NCBI GenBank assembly: GCA_905480235.1
Contig: CAJQPP010000074.1
Coordinates: forward strand, 1 to 34,347
Length of the DNA: 34,347 bases
Reading direction: 5' to 3'
Origin: an uncultured Pirellulaceae bacterium
GTDB lineage: Bacteria > Planctomycetota > Planctomycetia > Pirellulales > Pirellulaceae
The notes under the pieces: generated by a model
Told to the model about the DNA's origin: nothing
Database searches by the model: none
What the model saw: the letters and a program-made list of their open reading frames with translations, nothing else
Translations under genes and position numbers: made by a program
Shown here: positions 26,289 through 34,297 of the stretch, one piece after another
Layout: every line of letters starts with the position of its first letter
Position numbering within the stretch: the first letter of the stretch is position 1

Positions 26289-26424
26289 TAAACGTTAACT
26301 CAGGTATTGCCGGCGTTTTCGAGATTGCGGCTGAAATCCTCTACCTGTCACCCAGTGCTGGATCTTGGCGATCGGCAACATTGCCTCAGCGTGCCGCTGT
26401 TGCTCGATCCAACGAACATCGGTT

Positions 26425-26481
26425 TCGCCGGCGAAGGTCCGCCGTGGTTGGTGATTGCCCTGTTATTTATCAGGGCAATCT
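26425..26481. repeat. Palindrome and hairpin in convergent gap
   Basis: Between rnd and the isomerase-like gene lie a perfect 12-bp palindrome TTCGCCGGCGAA (26425-26436) and, 17 bp later, a 10-bp hairpin GATTGCCCTG/CAGGGCAATC (26454-26463 with 26472-26481, 8-nt AT-rich loop). Neither is followed by a T-run, so neither is a standard terminator on either strand. Confidence 0.6.
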
Positions 26482-26528
26482 CGCTCACAGCGGGTGGTTT
26501 TTCTGGCCAAGGGACGTTCAGGCGTGAA

Positions 26529-27278
26529 TCAGAGAAGCAGGCTTTCGAGAAGTAGGCGAACTTTTCGCAATTCTGCCATGTGGTCGGAGCCTTCTTCGGG
26601 TTGAATATCGACGCAAAGGGATCGCTGATATTTATGCTTCGCCAAAAAGTTGACAATTTTTCCGTAGTCAATCACGCCTTGGCCGACCCGCACTTGAAGC
26701 TTCTCTTTCGTCGTGTCGCGCAGGTAAACATGATGGACGTATTTATAAAGTTTTTCAATTTCAGGCGGATTATCGCGTCCATGCACGTAATGGCTGGGGT
26801 CCAGTGAAAGCGAAAGCCCTTTCACGTGATCACAGATTACACAGACGGTATCTGGGTCTTCGGAAACGTGTCCCGTGGTGCTTAGCATGCCCACGCGAAC
26901 GCCCTGGGTTTGAGCAATTTTGACGAGTGCCTTCATGCGTTCCACCTCTTCGTTAAAAGGTGTGCCCAGAGGGCCAGAGGGGACCGTCAATGTGACTACC
27001 TTCGTCGCTTTTGCCAATTTGCATATCGCTTCAAATTGGTCGTAATACGCATCGCCCTCGGCGGCGATATCGACAAAGTAAGAACACACCGTCAAGCGAC
27101 GGGTTTGTTGACATCTGGCGATGGCATTCGCGCAATCGGCAATGATTTCCGAGGGTTTGATTTCGTCGGATTCCGACAAAACCAGTTCCACATTGGAAAA
27201 CTGGAGGTCAACGAGTTTTTCGAAGGTCTCCTCATTGGAAAGATGAGGGAAGCACTTGGTGGAAGCGGCAACAAACAC
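26529..27278 (-). CDS. Sugar phosphate isomerase/epimerase-like TIM-barrel protein
   Basis: 249 residues from GTG 27278. This start was chosen because AAGGAGA precedes it at the right distance and the product then opens VFVAASTKCFPHLS, a typical beginning for this family; the longer frame from a TTG (27374) adds 32 residues that look unrelated. It belongs to the xylose-isomerase-like / AP endonuclease 2 superfamily: VELVLSE, GMLSTTGHVSEDP, SLSLDPSHYVHG with metal-ligand Asp/His, and HVYLRDTTKEKLQVRVGQGVIDYGKIV near the end. This layout is seen in enzymes acting on sugars or inositols, with a divalent metal at the barrel mouth. The substrate cannot be named. It is divergent from the secreted protein at 27510. 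Confidence 0.85.
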   Translation of the reverse strand: MFVAASTKCFPHLSNEETFEKLVDLQFSNVELVLSESDEIKPSEIIADCANAIARCQQTRRLTVCSYFVDIAAEGDAYYDQFEAICKLAKATKVVTLTVPSGPLGTPFNEEVERMKALVKIAQTQGVRVGMLSTTGHVSEDPDTVCVICDHVKGLSLSLDPSHYVHGRDNPPEIEKLYKYVHHVYLRDTTKEKLQVRVGQGVIDYGKIVNFLAKHKYQRSLCVDIQPEEGSDHMAELRKVRLLLESLLL

Positions 27279-27509
27279 TTGCCGGTCTCCTTTTCGTTGG
27301 GTGTAATAAAGAGGCGAGCCTCTGATCGTTGCTGTAAGTCCCTTCAATCTAGAAGGATGTAGTTTTTTTGACAACAGCAGCCTGACGAAATGCTCCGCCC
27401 CAAGGTGAGTTGTCCATCAATAGACGTTTGCCAATGGCTTGCTAAGATGGGGCAAAGGCCCGCATCGGTGAGGCGAACTTGCTTAAATCATATTTAGAAG
27501 AGGTTTGAA

Positions 27510-28073
27510 ATGAATTTCCTACGACAAAGCGTTGTGCTTGCCGCTTTTTTGTTGCTGGGGCTTTCATGGTCGAATGCTGCGATGGCTCAAGAAGTCGAGC
27601 TGGATAAGGCCACGAAGGCTAGGTTTGAAGACTTTTCGAAGATGCTCAGTGGCTCGAAATTTGTCGGCAACTTCACGGTCGTGGGCCAGGATTTGAGCAA
27701 ACTAACCTCGGAAGAATATTCCATCAAAAGCGTCAAGAAGATGCCAGAAGGCGATATGTGGCTGTTCGTCGCTAGAATTAAGTACGGAAAGCGAGACATG
27801 TCGGTGCCGATTCCGTTGGAAGTGCGTTGGGCTGGGGACGACACACCCGTTATCACCGTGACGGATTTTTCGATATTCGGCTACGGACCTTTTAGTGCCC
27901 GTGTCGTGATTTATAACGAAAAGTACGCTGGTACCTGGTCGCACGGTGAGGTCAATGGGCACTTGTTCGGCGTCATCAAACAGGGAGAGGCCGAGAAGGT
28001 TGACGTGGAAAAATATCAGCGAAAGATGAAGTCCAAAAGCAAGGAAATGAAAAAACTAGACAAGCTTCCTTAA
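27510..28073 (+). CDS. Exported hypothetical protein
   Basis: 187 residues. Signal peptide of about 26 residues (hydrophobic AAFLLLGLSW, cleavage after AMA). The mature part begins EVELDKATKARFEDFSKMLSGSKFVGNFTVVGQDL, followed by beta-strand-rich sequence (FVARIKYGKRDMSVPIPLEVRWAGDDTPVITVTDF), then FGYGPFSARVVIYNEKYAGTWSHGEVNGHLFGVI and a basic, Lys-rich C-terminal helix. The GTWSHGEVNGHLFG segment suggests a compact beta-sandwich. No named family recognised; likely periplasmic. Start is supported by AGAAGAGG just upstream of the ATG. It is convergent with rsmE, with only 14 bp between the two stop codons. Confidence 0.8.
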   Translation: MNFLRQSVVLAAFLLLGLSWSNAAMAQEVELDKATKARFEDFSKMLSGSKFVGNFTVVGQDLSKLTSEEYSIKSVKKMPEGDMWLFVARIKYGKRDMSVPIPLEVRWAGDDTPVITVTDFSIFGYGPFSARVVIYNEKYAGTWSHGEVNGHLFGVIKQGEAEKVDVEKYQRKMKSKSKEMKKLDKLP

Positions 28074-28087
28074 AGGCTTGGGGGTGC

Positions 28088-28816
28088 CTAGCCAGGTGGG
28101 GGTTGGGCTCCACTCAACATCTCATTTCCGGCAATACAGGCGACCATCGCGGCGGTCTCGACTCTCAAGATCGATTTGCCGAAATGGATGGGGCTCCAGT
28201 TGTTATTGGCGGCAATTTCCAATTCCTCGTCGGAAAATCCACCCTCGGGTCCCACCAGAAAATTGCAAGGCTTGGCCGCTCCAGGTGCGACCGGTTGGAA
28301 AGTTGCTCCATTGTGGGGCTCGCAAATGAATCGCAACTCGTCCTCAAGCGGCAGTTCAACCGCTTCCTTGATGCTGCATTCGTCACCCACAATCATCAAT
28401 TCGTTGCGGCCGCATTGTTTGCTGGCTTCGATTACGTGCCTCCTCATTTTGGCGATCGTATTCGGTTTGGGACGCACGCTGGCGCGTGAGGTCGCCAAGG
28501 GAACGAGTTTCGTCGCGCCCAACTCCGTCAGCTTTTCCACCATGAATTTCAAGCGGTCGCTTTTGGGCAGGGCGGAAAAAATGGTGACTCGGTTGGCGGG
28601 TAGGACCGAGCGGGTAACCCAGTTGTCTGCCAGGGCGGTGACCTTATTTTTGTCGACGGACTCGATTGTCGCCTCGCATTCACGCCCTTTTCCGTCAAAG
28701 AGGCATATTTTATCCCCAGCTCCAAGCCGCATTACGCGGGAAATATGACGTGCTTCCGCGTCCGTTATTTCAATTGTCAGGTTTTCGGATGGTGCGACGT
28801 AAAACCGCTCAGACAT
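28088..28816 (-). CDS. rsmE: 16S rRNA (uracil-1498-N3)-methyltransferase RsmE
   Basis: 242 residues, normal RsmE length. It methylates N3 of U1498 in helix 44 of 16S rRNA using S-adenosylmethionine. An N-terminal PUA-like domain (ARHISRVMRLGAGDKICLFDGKG) precedes the SPOUT methyltransferase: ALPKSDRLKFMVEKLTELGA, RRHVIEASKQCGRN and, in the knotted C-terminal part, LVGPEGGFSDEELEIA and LGKSILRVETAA-like sequence, read here as FGKSILRVETAAMVA. Each motif sits where the family has it. The start ATG 28816 has no clear ribosome site. The gene is convergent with the exported protein at 27510 and divergent from the membrane protein at 28949. Confidence 0.95.
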   Translation of the reverse strand: MSERFYVAPSENLTIEITDAEARHISRVMRLGAGDKICLFDGKGRECEATIESVDKNKVTALADNWVTRSVLPANRVTIFSALPKSDRLKFMVEKLTELGATKLVPLATSRASVRPKPNTIAKMRRHVIEASKQCGRNELMIVGDECSIKEAVELPLEDELRFICEPHNGATFQPVAPGAAKPCNFLVGPEGGFSDEELEIAANNNWSPIHFGKSILRVETAAMVACIAGNEMLSGAQPPPG

Positions 28817-28948
28817 TGTGCTGGCCCGCTGGTGGCAAGTTTTCGGGGTGATCTAGAATCAATTCCCTCAATCATTACAATTAGGAGTGGCGAACCGCAA
28901 GGTGGCGGTTCCTTTTGATTGGTGTTCGCCTATCCGTATTGGAAAAAA

Positions 28949-29590
28949 ATGTCATTAAATTACCGGGCCGGCAGCGGCGAAGATGCTGTCGATTTCAGTC
29001 TGCGTAACCCACTGTTCGCAGCGCTGTTGGGCTGGCTTTGGCCAGGTGCAGGGCATTTCTACCAAGGAAGATACGTGAAATGCTTTATCTTCATGATTTG
29101 TATCGTCAGCATTTTTGCTTATGGGATGGTGATTGGGCAGGGTCGCGTGGTGTACGCCTCCAACCGCCCCAACGATTTTCGCTGGCAATTTATTCCCCAG
29201 GCGGGCTTCGGAATCCCCAGTATTTTGGCGGTAGCTCAGTCTTTGAAAGTGACCAATGATCGGCCACCATTTTTCGTGTTATGTGAGCGTTACCCCGAGG
29301 GATACACCGACGAGAACGGGGTTTTGCGTGAATTCGAGCGGATACCCGTAGATGAAGTTGCCAGTTTTCAGGGGGAGCGGCTTTACGATGGCTTTATGGC
29401 ACCCCCTTCAGAGCCGATCATTTTGGAGCGAAATGACGTACTGGGCATGTGGCATGCCGAGATGCGGCATTTCTTTGACTTGGGAACGCTCTTTACCGTG
29501 GTGGCGGGCTTACTGAATTTTTTGGCGATTTACGATGCTTTCGCGGGCCCCGCCATTCAAGAACCCAAAGGCGATCAGGAAGTGGATTGA
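28949..29590 (+). CDS. Planctomycete membrane protein, probable DUF6677 family
   Basis: 213 residues from ATG 28949; a frame from TTG 28919 adds ten residues without support. Two hydrophobic segments lie near the N-terminus (LFAALLGWLWPGAGHFYQG and KCFIFMICIVSIFAYGMVIG), a pattern like the TM2 domain, then a soluble middle portion (about 60-170) rich in Pro, Glu and Arg, and a final pair of hydrophobic stretches (FFDLGTLFTVVAGLLNFLAIYDAF). The GAGHFYQGRY motif and the layout fit the planctomycete DUF6677 family; this is recalled, not searched. Role unknown. A small membrane protein follows 53 bp later on the same strand, and the two probably form a transcription unit. Confidence 0.75.
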   Translation: MSLNYRAGSGEDAVDFSLRNPLFAALLGWLWPGAGHFYQGRYVKCFIFMICIVSIFAYGMVIGQGRVVYASNRPNDFRWQFIPQAGFGIPSILAVAQSLKVTNDRPPFFVLCERYPEGYTDENGVLREFERIPVDEVASFQGERLYDGFMAPPSEPIILERNDVLGMWHAEMRHFFDLGTLFTVVAGLLNFLAIYDAFAGPAIQEPKGDQEVD

Positions 29591-29643
29591 AAACCAGACA
29601 GTTCTCTCCCCTCGACCACGCCCGCAAGAAAAGGACAATTTGA

Positions 29644-29850
29644 ATGAGTATTCTTTTGATCGCCTCAATTTGGGACGCGCAAATTTGGTATGCCCTGCCA
29701 CTGCTCGTGGCAACCAGTTTGGTGTACGGTGCGACGCGGCATGAACATTTGAAAGAGATTGTGAACCAATCCTTTCGCGCAGGCATGTGGCTGTTGGCCT
29801 TTTTGGGCGTCATCTTTGCCGTCGTGTGGTGGGCCGGCACGCGGGTTTAG
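29644..29850 (+). CDS. Small two-helix membrane protein
   Basis: 68 residues. Two hydrophobic stretches, about 9-28 (IWYALPLLVATSLVYGA) and 48-66 (WLLAFLGVIFAVVWWAG), are joined by a polar loop TRHEHLKEIVNQSFRAG. The start has a purine-rich AAAAGGA about 8 nt upstream. Its position right after the DUF6677-like gene on the same strand suggests the two work together in the membrane. Nothing in the sequence indicates a catalytic role. Too small to assign to a family by eye. Confidence 0.75.
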   Translation: MSILLIASIWDAQIWYALPLLVATSLVYGATRHEHLKEIVNQSFRAGMWLLAFLGVIFAVVWWAGTRV

Positions 29851-29967
29851 TAAGCTCGTTTGCGGGCGGGCGTAAGCTGTCTGCTCGGTGAGTTGTTACG
29901 CTTCCGTGGTCAGCTTGGTGAGCAGCATGGAAAATAGATAGCCATGGAAATAAGATATTAGGGCAGC

Positions 29968-30000
29968 AAAAAACGCCTCACGATTACTCGTAAGGCGTTT
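29968..30000 (-). terminator. Rho-independent terminator, minus strand
   Basis: AAACGCCTCACGA (29971-29983) pairs with TCGTAAGGCGTTT (29988-30000) across TTAC, with one G-U-type mismatch in the 13-bp stem. The A-run at 29968-29973 becomes the U-tract of the minus-strand transcript, so this ends the DUF1571 gene. The facing plus-strand small membrane gene ends 118 bp away and could also use the stem. Confidence 0.85.
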
Positions 30001-30027
30001 CTCGTTTCTGTCACTACTGAAAGCGTT

Positions 30028-30942
30028 CTAGAAGTTGTAGTCGCTGTTTTTAATGTCGAAGTCTTTGTCGCTCAGGCCAGCGTTCAGCTTCATATTGAGG
30101 TAGGTGTATTCTTCCATCAAAGCGGGCTTGCCACCTTTTTCCGTCGGCCAGTCGTAAGCCGAGTACCGAATTGGCACGTTCAATTCTTGATCGATGAACA
30201 CGCGGCAGATATGAAAATCATACTCGGGGCGTGATTCAGGATGTTTCACCTGAATCAGAGTGCATTTACGCCCATTGATCTTAATGTTCTCGTAAAACTT
30301 TACGTTGGCATCGCCGATCTCTTTGTCCCGCTGTCCCTTTTCGATCAAGCGAAATACAAGGTTTTCGATTCCGGCTTCGTAGATCGGATATCGGTTGCCT
30401 TTCATCGCCATGGAACCCTCTGGGTCTAGGCTGGCTGTAATGTGCTTGAGCACGCCGGTGCCTTCGTGAGCGGTCAATTTGTTGTTGTTGCGACCCTCAA
30501 CCCAAATCACTTCGCGACCCTTCATGGAGGATGGCTTCATGAATTTCATGTAGATACTCAGAGGTACCCCTTCGGCTTCGCGGCGGCTACGAATTTTGAT
30601 TTTGATAAACTCGGCATCGCCAACCACGCCGTTGATTCGCTCACGCTTGATCATCGTGGCGGTGTAATCCCGGATATCCGTACGGATATGATTTAATCCG
30701 TCTTCCGCAATGTTCAATGCCTTGTCGATCGGAGCCAGCGGCTCATTCTCTGTAGAAGGGGCGGTGGCTCCATATTTTTTTGTGGACTCTTTAAAGCCCG
30801 GTGCTGTGCGGTTGTCGCCGACTCGGTGAGTCGGGCCAGCCGCTTGTTCGGAAATTTGAGCACTTAGGTCAACGCAAACAATGGAAGCCATGATTGAAAA
30901 GACGAAGGCTCTGATGGCTAAATCAGAAGAAAGTTTGGGCAT
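30028..30942 (-). CDS. Exported DUF1571 protein
   Basis: 304 residues. Signal peptide about 1-28 (FVFSIMASIVCVDLSAQ, cleavage near SAQ), a linker rich in Gly, Thr, Ala and Pro to about residue 70, then the DUF1571 domain to the end: LNHIRTDIRDYTATMIKRERINGVVGDAEFIKIKIRSR, MKFMKPSSMKGREVIWVEGRNNNKLTAHEGTG and LMEEYTYLNMKLNAGLSDKDFDI. The domain alternates beta strands, reminiscent of LolA/outer-membrane lipoprotein carrier folds, although that likeness is an inference. DUF1571 is planctomycete-typical with no known function; it is expected in the periplasm. Start ATG 30942 has an excellent GGGAGG about 6 nt upstream. Confidence 0.9.
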   Translation of the reverse strand: MPKLSSDLAIRAFVFSIMASIVCVDLSAQISEQAAGPTHRVGDNRTAPGFKESTKKYGATAPSTENEPLAPIDKALNIAEDGLNHIRTDIRDYTATMIKRERINGVVGDAEFIKIKIRSRREAEGVPLSIYMKFMKPSSMKGREVIWVEGRNNNKLTAHEGTGVLKHITASLDPEGSMAMKGNRYPIYEAGIENLVFRLIEKGQRDKEIGDANVKFYENIKINGRKCTLIQVKHPESRPEYDFHICRVFIDQELNVPIRYSAYDWPTEKGGKPALMEEYTYLNMKLNAGLSDKDFDIKNSDYNF

Positions 30943-31401
30943 TGCGATCCTCCCTGACCAGGCGATTAGGTTGCCTGGATAAACGCTTTTAGGATACCGG
31001 ACACACTCTACGAAACAGATCGTCAGTGCGCTGAACAGGTAGTGACAGTTCGGCGTTCCAGTACCCGCAGGTCATCTTTTCCGACGTCGAGTCTAGTGGT
31101 CGGTTCAGTTAACGTAAATTGCAATGACGCAGTTTATTCTTAGTGGCAATAACATGATGGCAATTCGAGCTGCAAACGCACGAGAGCTAGCAGATGTTCG
31201 TGACTCTTGGGATCTGGATATAGAATGTATCGCCAATCGTGGACCAATATTTCATTCGGTTAATCAGAACATAGTGACGAACCCGAGCAGGTGGGAGATC
31301 TTCGCGCAACCTAATCCCGAAATGCAAAATGGCCCCTAGGTTTTGCCGTAATGCAAAACCTGACTTGATCGGCACGGTCGGTATGACCCAATCGATCGCG
31401 G
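30943..31401. other. Gene-poor intergenic region
   Basis: 459 bp upstream of the DUF1571 gene and downstream of the histidine kinase gene. It must hold the DUF1571 promoter. A 71-codon plus-strand frame (31124-31339) has no ribosome site and no recognised relative, so it is not called. A perfect 9-bp hairpin AGGTTTTGC/GCAAAACCT (31338-31346 with 31353-31361) lies 41 bp past the kinase stop codon and may be its terminator, but it lacks a U-tract on either strand. Confidence 0.45.
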
Positions 31402-33120
31402 CTAATTGCGCTTTTTTTGCATGGAAGTATCGGCTGCCGTGCGGGCATTCTTAGGGCGAGATCTGCGAATCGGCATCCACAGCGTGAATTGGCTGCCATG
31501 CCCCAAGGCACTGGATACTTTGATATCGCCGGAGTGTTCTTGCATGATCTTACGTGCAACCGGCAGCCCTATACCCGTACCGGATTCACCTTTGGTGGTC
31601 GCAAAGGGTTTAAAGATGATGCTGATTTTGCGGGGGTCGATGCCTTCACCATCGTCGATGACTGAGATGATGGCTTTCTCATCACTTTCCACGAGCCGAA
31701 TTTTGACAACGCAACCGAGTTGGCAGGCATCTACGGCGTTTTGCACCACGTTGAGTAGCGCCCGGTAAAGTGATTCTGCGTCAAAAAAGACCGGGCGAAA
31801 TTTGAGATTGGGCTCCCAGTCCAGCTTGATGCCTTTGGCCAGCGCCAGCGGTTCAAGTTTGGTGATTACGTCACCAATACAATCATTCAAGCTGTCCAGT
31901 ATCAACTGCGGGTCTCGCGGTCGGCTAAATGACAATAGGTTGAGTGAGAGGTTGTAGATTCGGGAAGTTAGCGGATCAATTTCACGCCATCCTTCGCCGA
32001 CTTTTTGCCAGTCGTTTTTTTCTATTCCTAATCGAACTCGGTTTTTGGAGTCGTCCAAGCCTTGCAGCATATTTCGCATATGGTGAGCGATTTGCGTGAA
32101 GGTCTCGCCCACCGCCGCCAATTGGGCGTTTTGGGTCATGGAGGCATAGTAAGATGCGTTTTCTGTCGCCAGAGCTGCTTGGTGAGCGACCGCCAAAAGC
32201 ATTTTCAGCTGGGGCGTGGAGAAGTGAGTGGTGAAGGGTGTTTTTTGACGTTTGGTGTTGGGCTGGATAATGCGATCGACGTAAATAAAACCGACGATTC
32301 CCATTCGCCCTTGCATCGGAGCACACATGGCTTCGATGCAACCTGTTTTTCGGGTACCCGATCCGCTGAGTTTGTTTGAAAAATCGCCGCTTTCGGCGTC
32401 GGTAGTTAATACTCCTTGGTTTTTCTTGGCTACAAAGTCGAGGATCTTTTTATTTATTTCGATCGGTTCGGTATCTTCGAGAAAATCTGACTGGCGATAA
32501 GCAGCGGGCGTGACCTCACCGGTTACGTCGTCGCGCAGTAAAACACATCCGCGGTCTGCTTTGACCCAATCGAAAATCAGCTGCAGTATCTTTTGATGTA
32601 GCTCTTCAATTTTCGTGATGCGACTGGTCGCAATGGCAGTGTGGTAAATCACATGGATGTTTTCCTCAAGATGGTCAAGGAATGAATCTGTGATTTGACT
32701 GTCATCGTCGTAGGTAGGAAGCGCTGCTTTGGCGTTGACCGCCTCGATGATTTTGGACTCGGAATCGCCGGTTTCCCGGGACGCGCTTGCCAGGTTGACC
32801 ATGGATTGGACATCGACCAGGCTGCCCAGTGGTGAGGAGTCAAAAATCAGTGTGGTTTGACCCACGCGAATCATGTCTCTCGATTCCAGCAATCGCTTGT
32901 GTACTTTCTGGTCGTTAATGAACGTACCGTTGGCGCTGTCCTTATCCGAGATAATGAAACCCTTATCTGTGGATTTGATATACGCGTGAACACGCGATAT
33001 TTCGGGATCTACCAAGAGCACTGCATTTCGCGGGTCACGACCGATCGATGTCAGATCATCTTCCGATAATTCGAATTGCTTGCCTCGGTCGGCGCCTTTG
33101 ATGACGAGTAATTTGGTCAT
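31402..33120 (-). CDS. Soluble FHA-GAF sensor histidine kinase
   Basis: 572 residues with no transmembrane segment. FHA domain at about 1-95 (SIGRDPRNAVLLVDPEISRVHAYI, SANGTFIND), which binds phosphothreonine peptides; a linker; a GAF domain at about 155-330 (ILQLIFDWVKADRGCVLLRDD, YRQSDF, IVGFIYVDR); dimerisation helix with probable phospho-acceptor His346 in AHHMRNML; HATPase_c with the N-box NVVQNAVDA, DDGEGI, and PFATTKGESGTGIGLPVA. The kinase couples a phospho-signal (FHA) and a small-molecule or redox signal (GAF) to autophosphorylation. No receiver is fused; the nearest regulator is the NarL-type gene at 33671, 550 bp away on the same strand but with another gene between, so pairing is only a possibility. 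Confidence 0.92.
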   Translation of the reverse strand: MTKLLVIKGADRGKQFELSEDDLTSIGRDPRNAVLLVDPEISRVHAYIKSTDKGFIISDKDSANGTFINDQKVHKRLLESRDMIRVGQTTLIFDSSPLGSLVDVQSMVNLASASRETGDSESKIIEAVNAKAALPTYDDDSQITDSFLDHLEENIHVIYHTAIATSRITKIEELHQKILQLIFDWVKADRGCVLLRDDVTGEVTPAAYRQSDFLEDTEPIEINKKILDFVAKKNQGVLTTDAESGDFSNKLSGSGTRKTGCIEAMCAPMQGRMGIVGFIYVDRIIQPNTKRQKTPFTTHFSTPQLKMLLAVAHQAALATENASYYASMTQNAQLAAVGETFTQIAHHMRNMLQGLDDSKNRVRLGIEKNDWQKVGEGWREIDPLTSRIYNLSLNLLSFSRPRDPQLILDSLNDCIGDVITKLEPLALAKGIKLDWEPNLKFRPVFFDAESLYRALLNVVQNAVDACQLGCVVKIRLVESDEKAIISVIDDGEGIDPRKISIIFKPFATTKGESGTGIGLPVARKIMQEHSGDIKVSSALGHGSQFTLWMPIRRSRPKNARTAADTSMQKKRN

Positions 33121-33331
33121 GGGAGAAGTTCGCCCTTCTTATCAGCACAGGTCTAGATTACTGACGGGTTGGGGTGGCGCAGCAAAGCCCCGAGCGGTGC
33201 ATTGCTGCCAGTCGTTCGCTAGTTAGCCTTTATGCTACGTCATTCGAACCGGAAATGGCAGTGTTATTGCACCGGCAAGGCCGCAGATTTACGGGTCCAT
33301 TTGGCCGGCGTTTAAGAGACCGATCCGCGAG

Positions 33332-33499
33332 TTATTTGGCTTCGGATTTGTCGGCAGTCTCCGTATCGTCATCGAGTGCGGGGATCCCTTCCATATCCAA
33401 GCCTGGTACCGGTTCATCGGCTTTGTCGACGGGTTTAGCGCAACCGGGTGTCGACGCAAAAAGTAGACCTGCAAACAAAAGTGCTAGTAGATTCTTCAT
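33332..33499 (-). CDS. Small putative lipoprotein
   Basis: 55 residues from ATG 33499, chosen over an upstream frame (33622) because AGGA lies 7 nt before it and it opens directly with a signal peptide: MKNLLALLFAGLLFA then STPGC. The Cys20 after TPG is close to a lipobox, though Pro at -2 is not ideal. The remaining 35 residues are acidic, with Asp, Glu and Pro, and look disordered. Its position between the histidine kinase and response regulator could be coincidence. No family known; small acidic lipoproteins of this kind are common in planctomycetes. Confidence 0.6.
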   Translation of the reverse strand: MKNLLALLFAGLLFASTPGCAKPVDKADEPVPGLDMEGIPALDDDTETADKSEAK

Positions 33500-33670
33500 G
33501 TTCAATCCTATTTCGAACGCAAGCGTCGATCTATCCGTTGGCCGCAAAGGGCGATCGTACGCGATAACTAATTCTTTGAATTTAGCGGATTTGAGATTTT
33601 CAGGCCAGTGAGAACCGTCCAATGATGCCTCGCGGGCCTGAACCTAGCCGATTTTTCGGTTTCCAGAACC

Positions 33671-34297
33671 TCAAAGCAAGCCGTGGCGGACCGCTAAGAG
33701 GGCGGCTTGGGTGCGATCTTGCACGTTTAATTTGATCAGTAAGTGGCGAACATGTTCCTTAACTGTTTCGTAACTGATTCCAAGCGACTCGGCCACTATC
33801 TTGTTGGTCTGACCCTTGGCGATGGCTCGCAAAACCTCGAATTCTCGCTGGGTCAAAGGGAACTCAATTTTGGCATCCAATCGCGGTGTCGATAAGGCAC
33901 CCGTGATTCTTCGCGAGTCCTGCCTCTGCCAGAGGATCTCACCATCGAGGGCGAGCCTCAAGTCGCTGTTCAAGGAATCTAACGAGGCATTTTTGCTGAT
34001 TAAGCCTACGGCCCCGGACTTAATCATCCGGTCTGTGTAAACGGGATTCTCCCAGTGGCTAAAGAGCAACAAGGGTGTGCGATGACGTTTCGCAATACGT
34101 TGAATGACTTCGGCGGTGCCATCCTCCAACAGGAAATCACAAAGGATGAGTTGGACAACATTGCTGTCTAACCAATCGTTCAGATCGCGAATGGTCGTTG
34201 TTGCAAAAGCAAGTGAAACGTCGGTTTGCCGCAAAGCGGCTGCCACACCAGCATGAACAATAGGAAAGGGGTCCACCAACGCGATGCAACTGCTCAT
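33671..34297 (-). CDS. NarL/LuxR-type response regulator
   Basis: 208 residues. Receiver domain (1-120): phospho-acceptor Asp54 in LILCDFLLEDG, conserved Lys102 (LISKNAS), and Ser80 in place of the usual Thr/Ser. The first acidic pair is reduced to a single Asp9 (LVDPFP); the second acidic residue is missing, which may weaken Mg2+ binding. The C-terminal HTH (about 145-205) is a LuxR/FixJ-type domain: LTQREFEVLRAIAKGQTNKIVAESLGISYETVKEHVRHLLIKLNV, with the DRTQAALLAVRHGLL end. It should bind promoter DNA as a dimer upon phosphorylation. Cognate kinase uncertain; the FHA-GAF kinase at 31402 is the nearest candidate. Confidence 0.92.
   Translation of the reverse strand: MSSCIALVDPFPIVHAGVAAALRQTDVSLAFATTTIRDLNDWLDSNVVQLILCDFLLEDGTAEVIQRIAKRHRTPLLLFSHWENPVYTDRMIKSGAVGLISKNASLDSLNSDLRLALDGEILWQRQDSRRITGALSTPRLDAKIEFPLTQREFEVLRAIAKGQTNKIVAESLGISYETVKEHVRHLLIKLNVQDRTQAALLAVRHGLL

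Noticed and set aside
31124..31339. 71-codon plus-strand frame with fairly protein-like composition
   Set aside because: No ribosome site, no recognisable motif, no neighbouring partner, and its end overlaps a hairpin; kept as unannotated intergenic sequence.
33225..33260. GGTTCGAAT-like tRNA T-loop on the minus strand
   Set aside because: The flanking five-base arms (TTCCG and TGACG) do not pair and no acceptor or anticodon arm fits, so it is not a tRNA.
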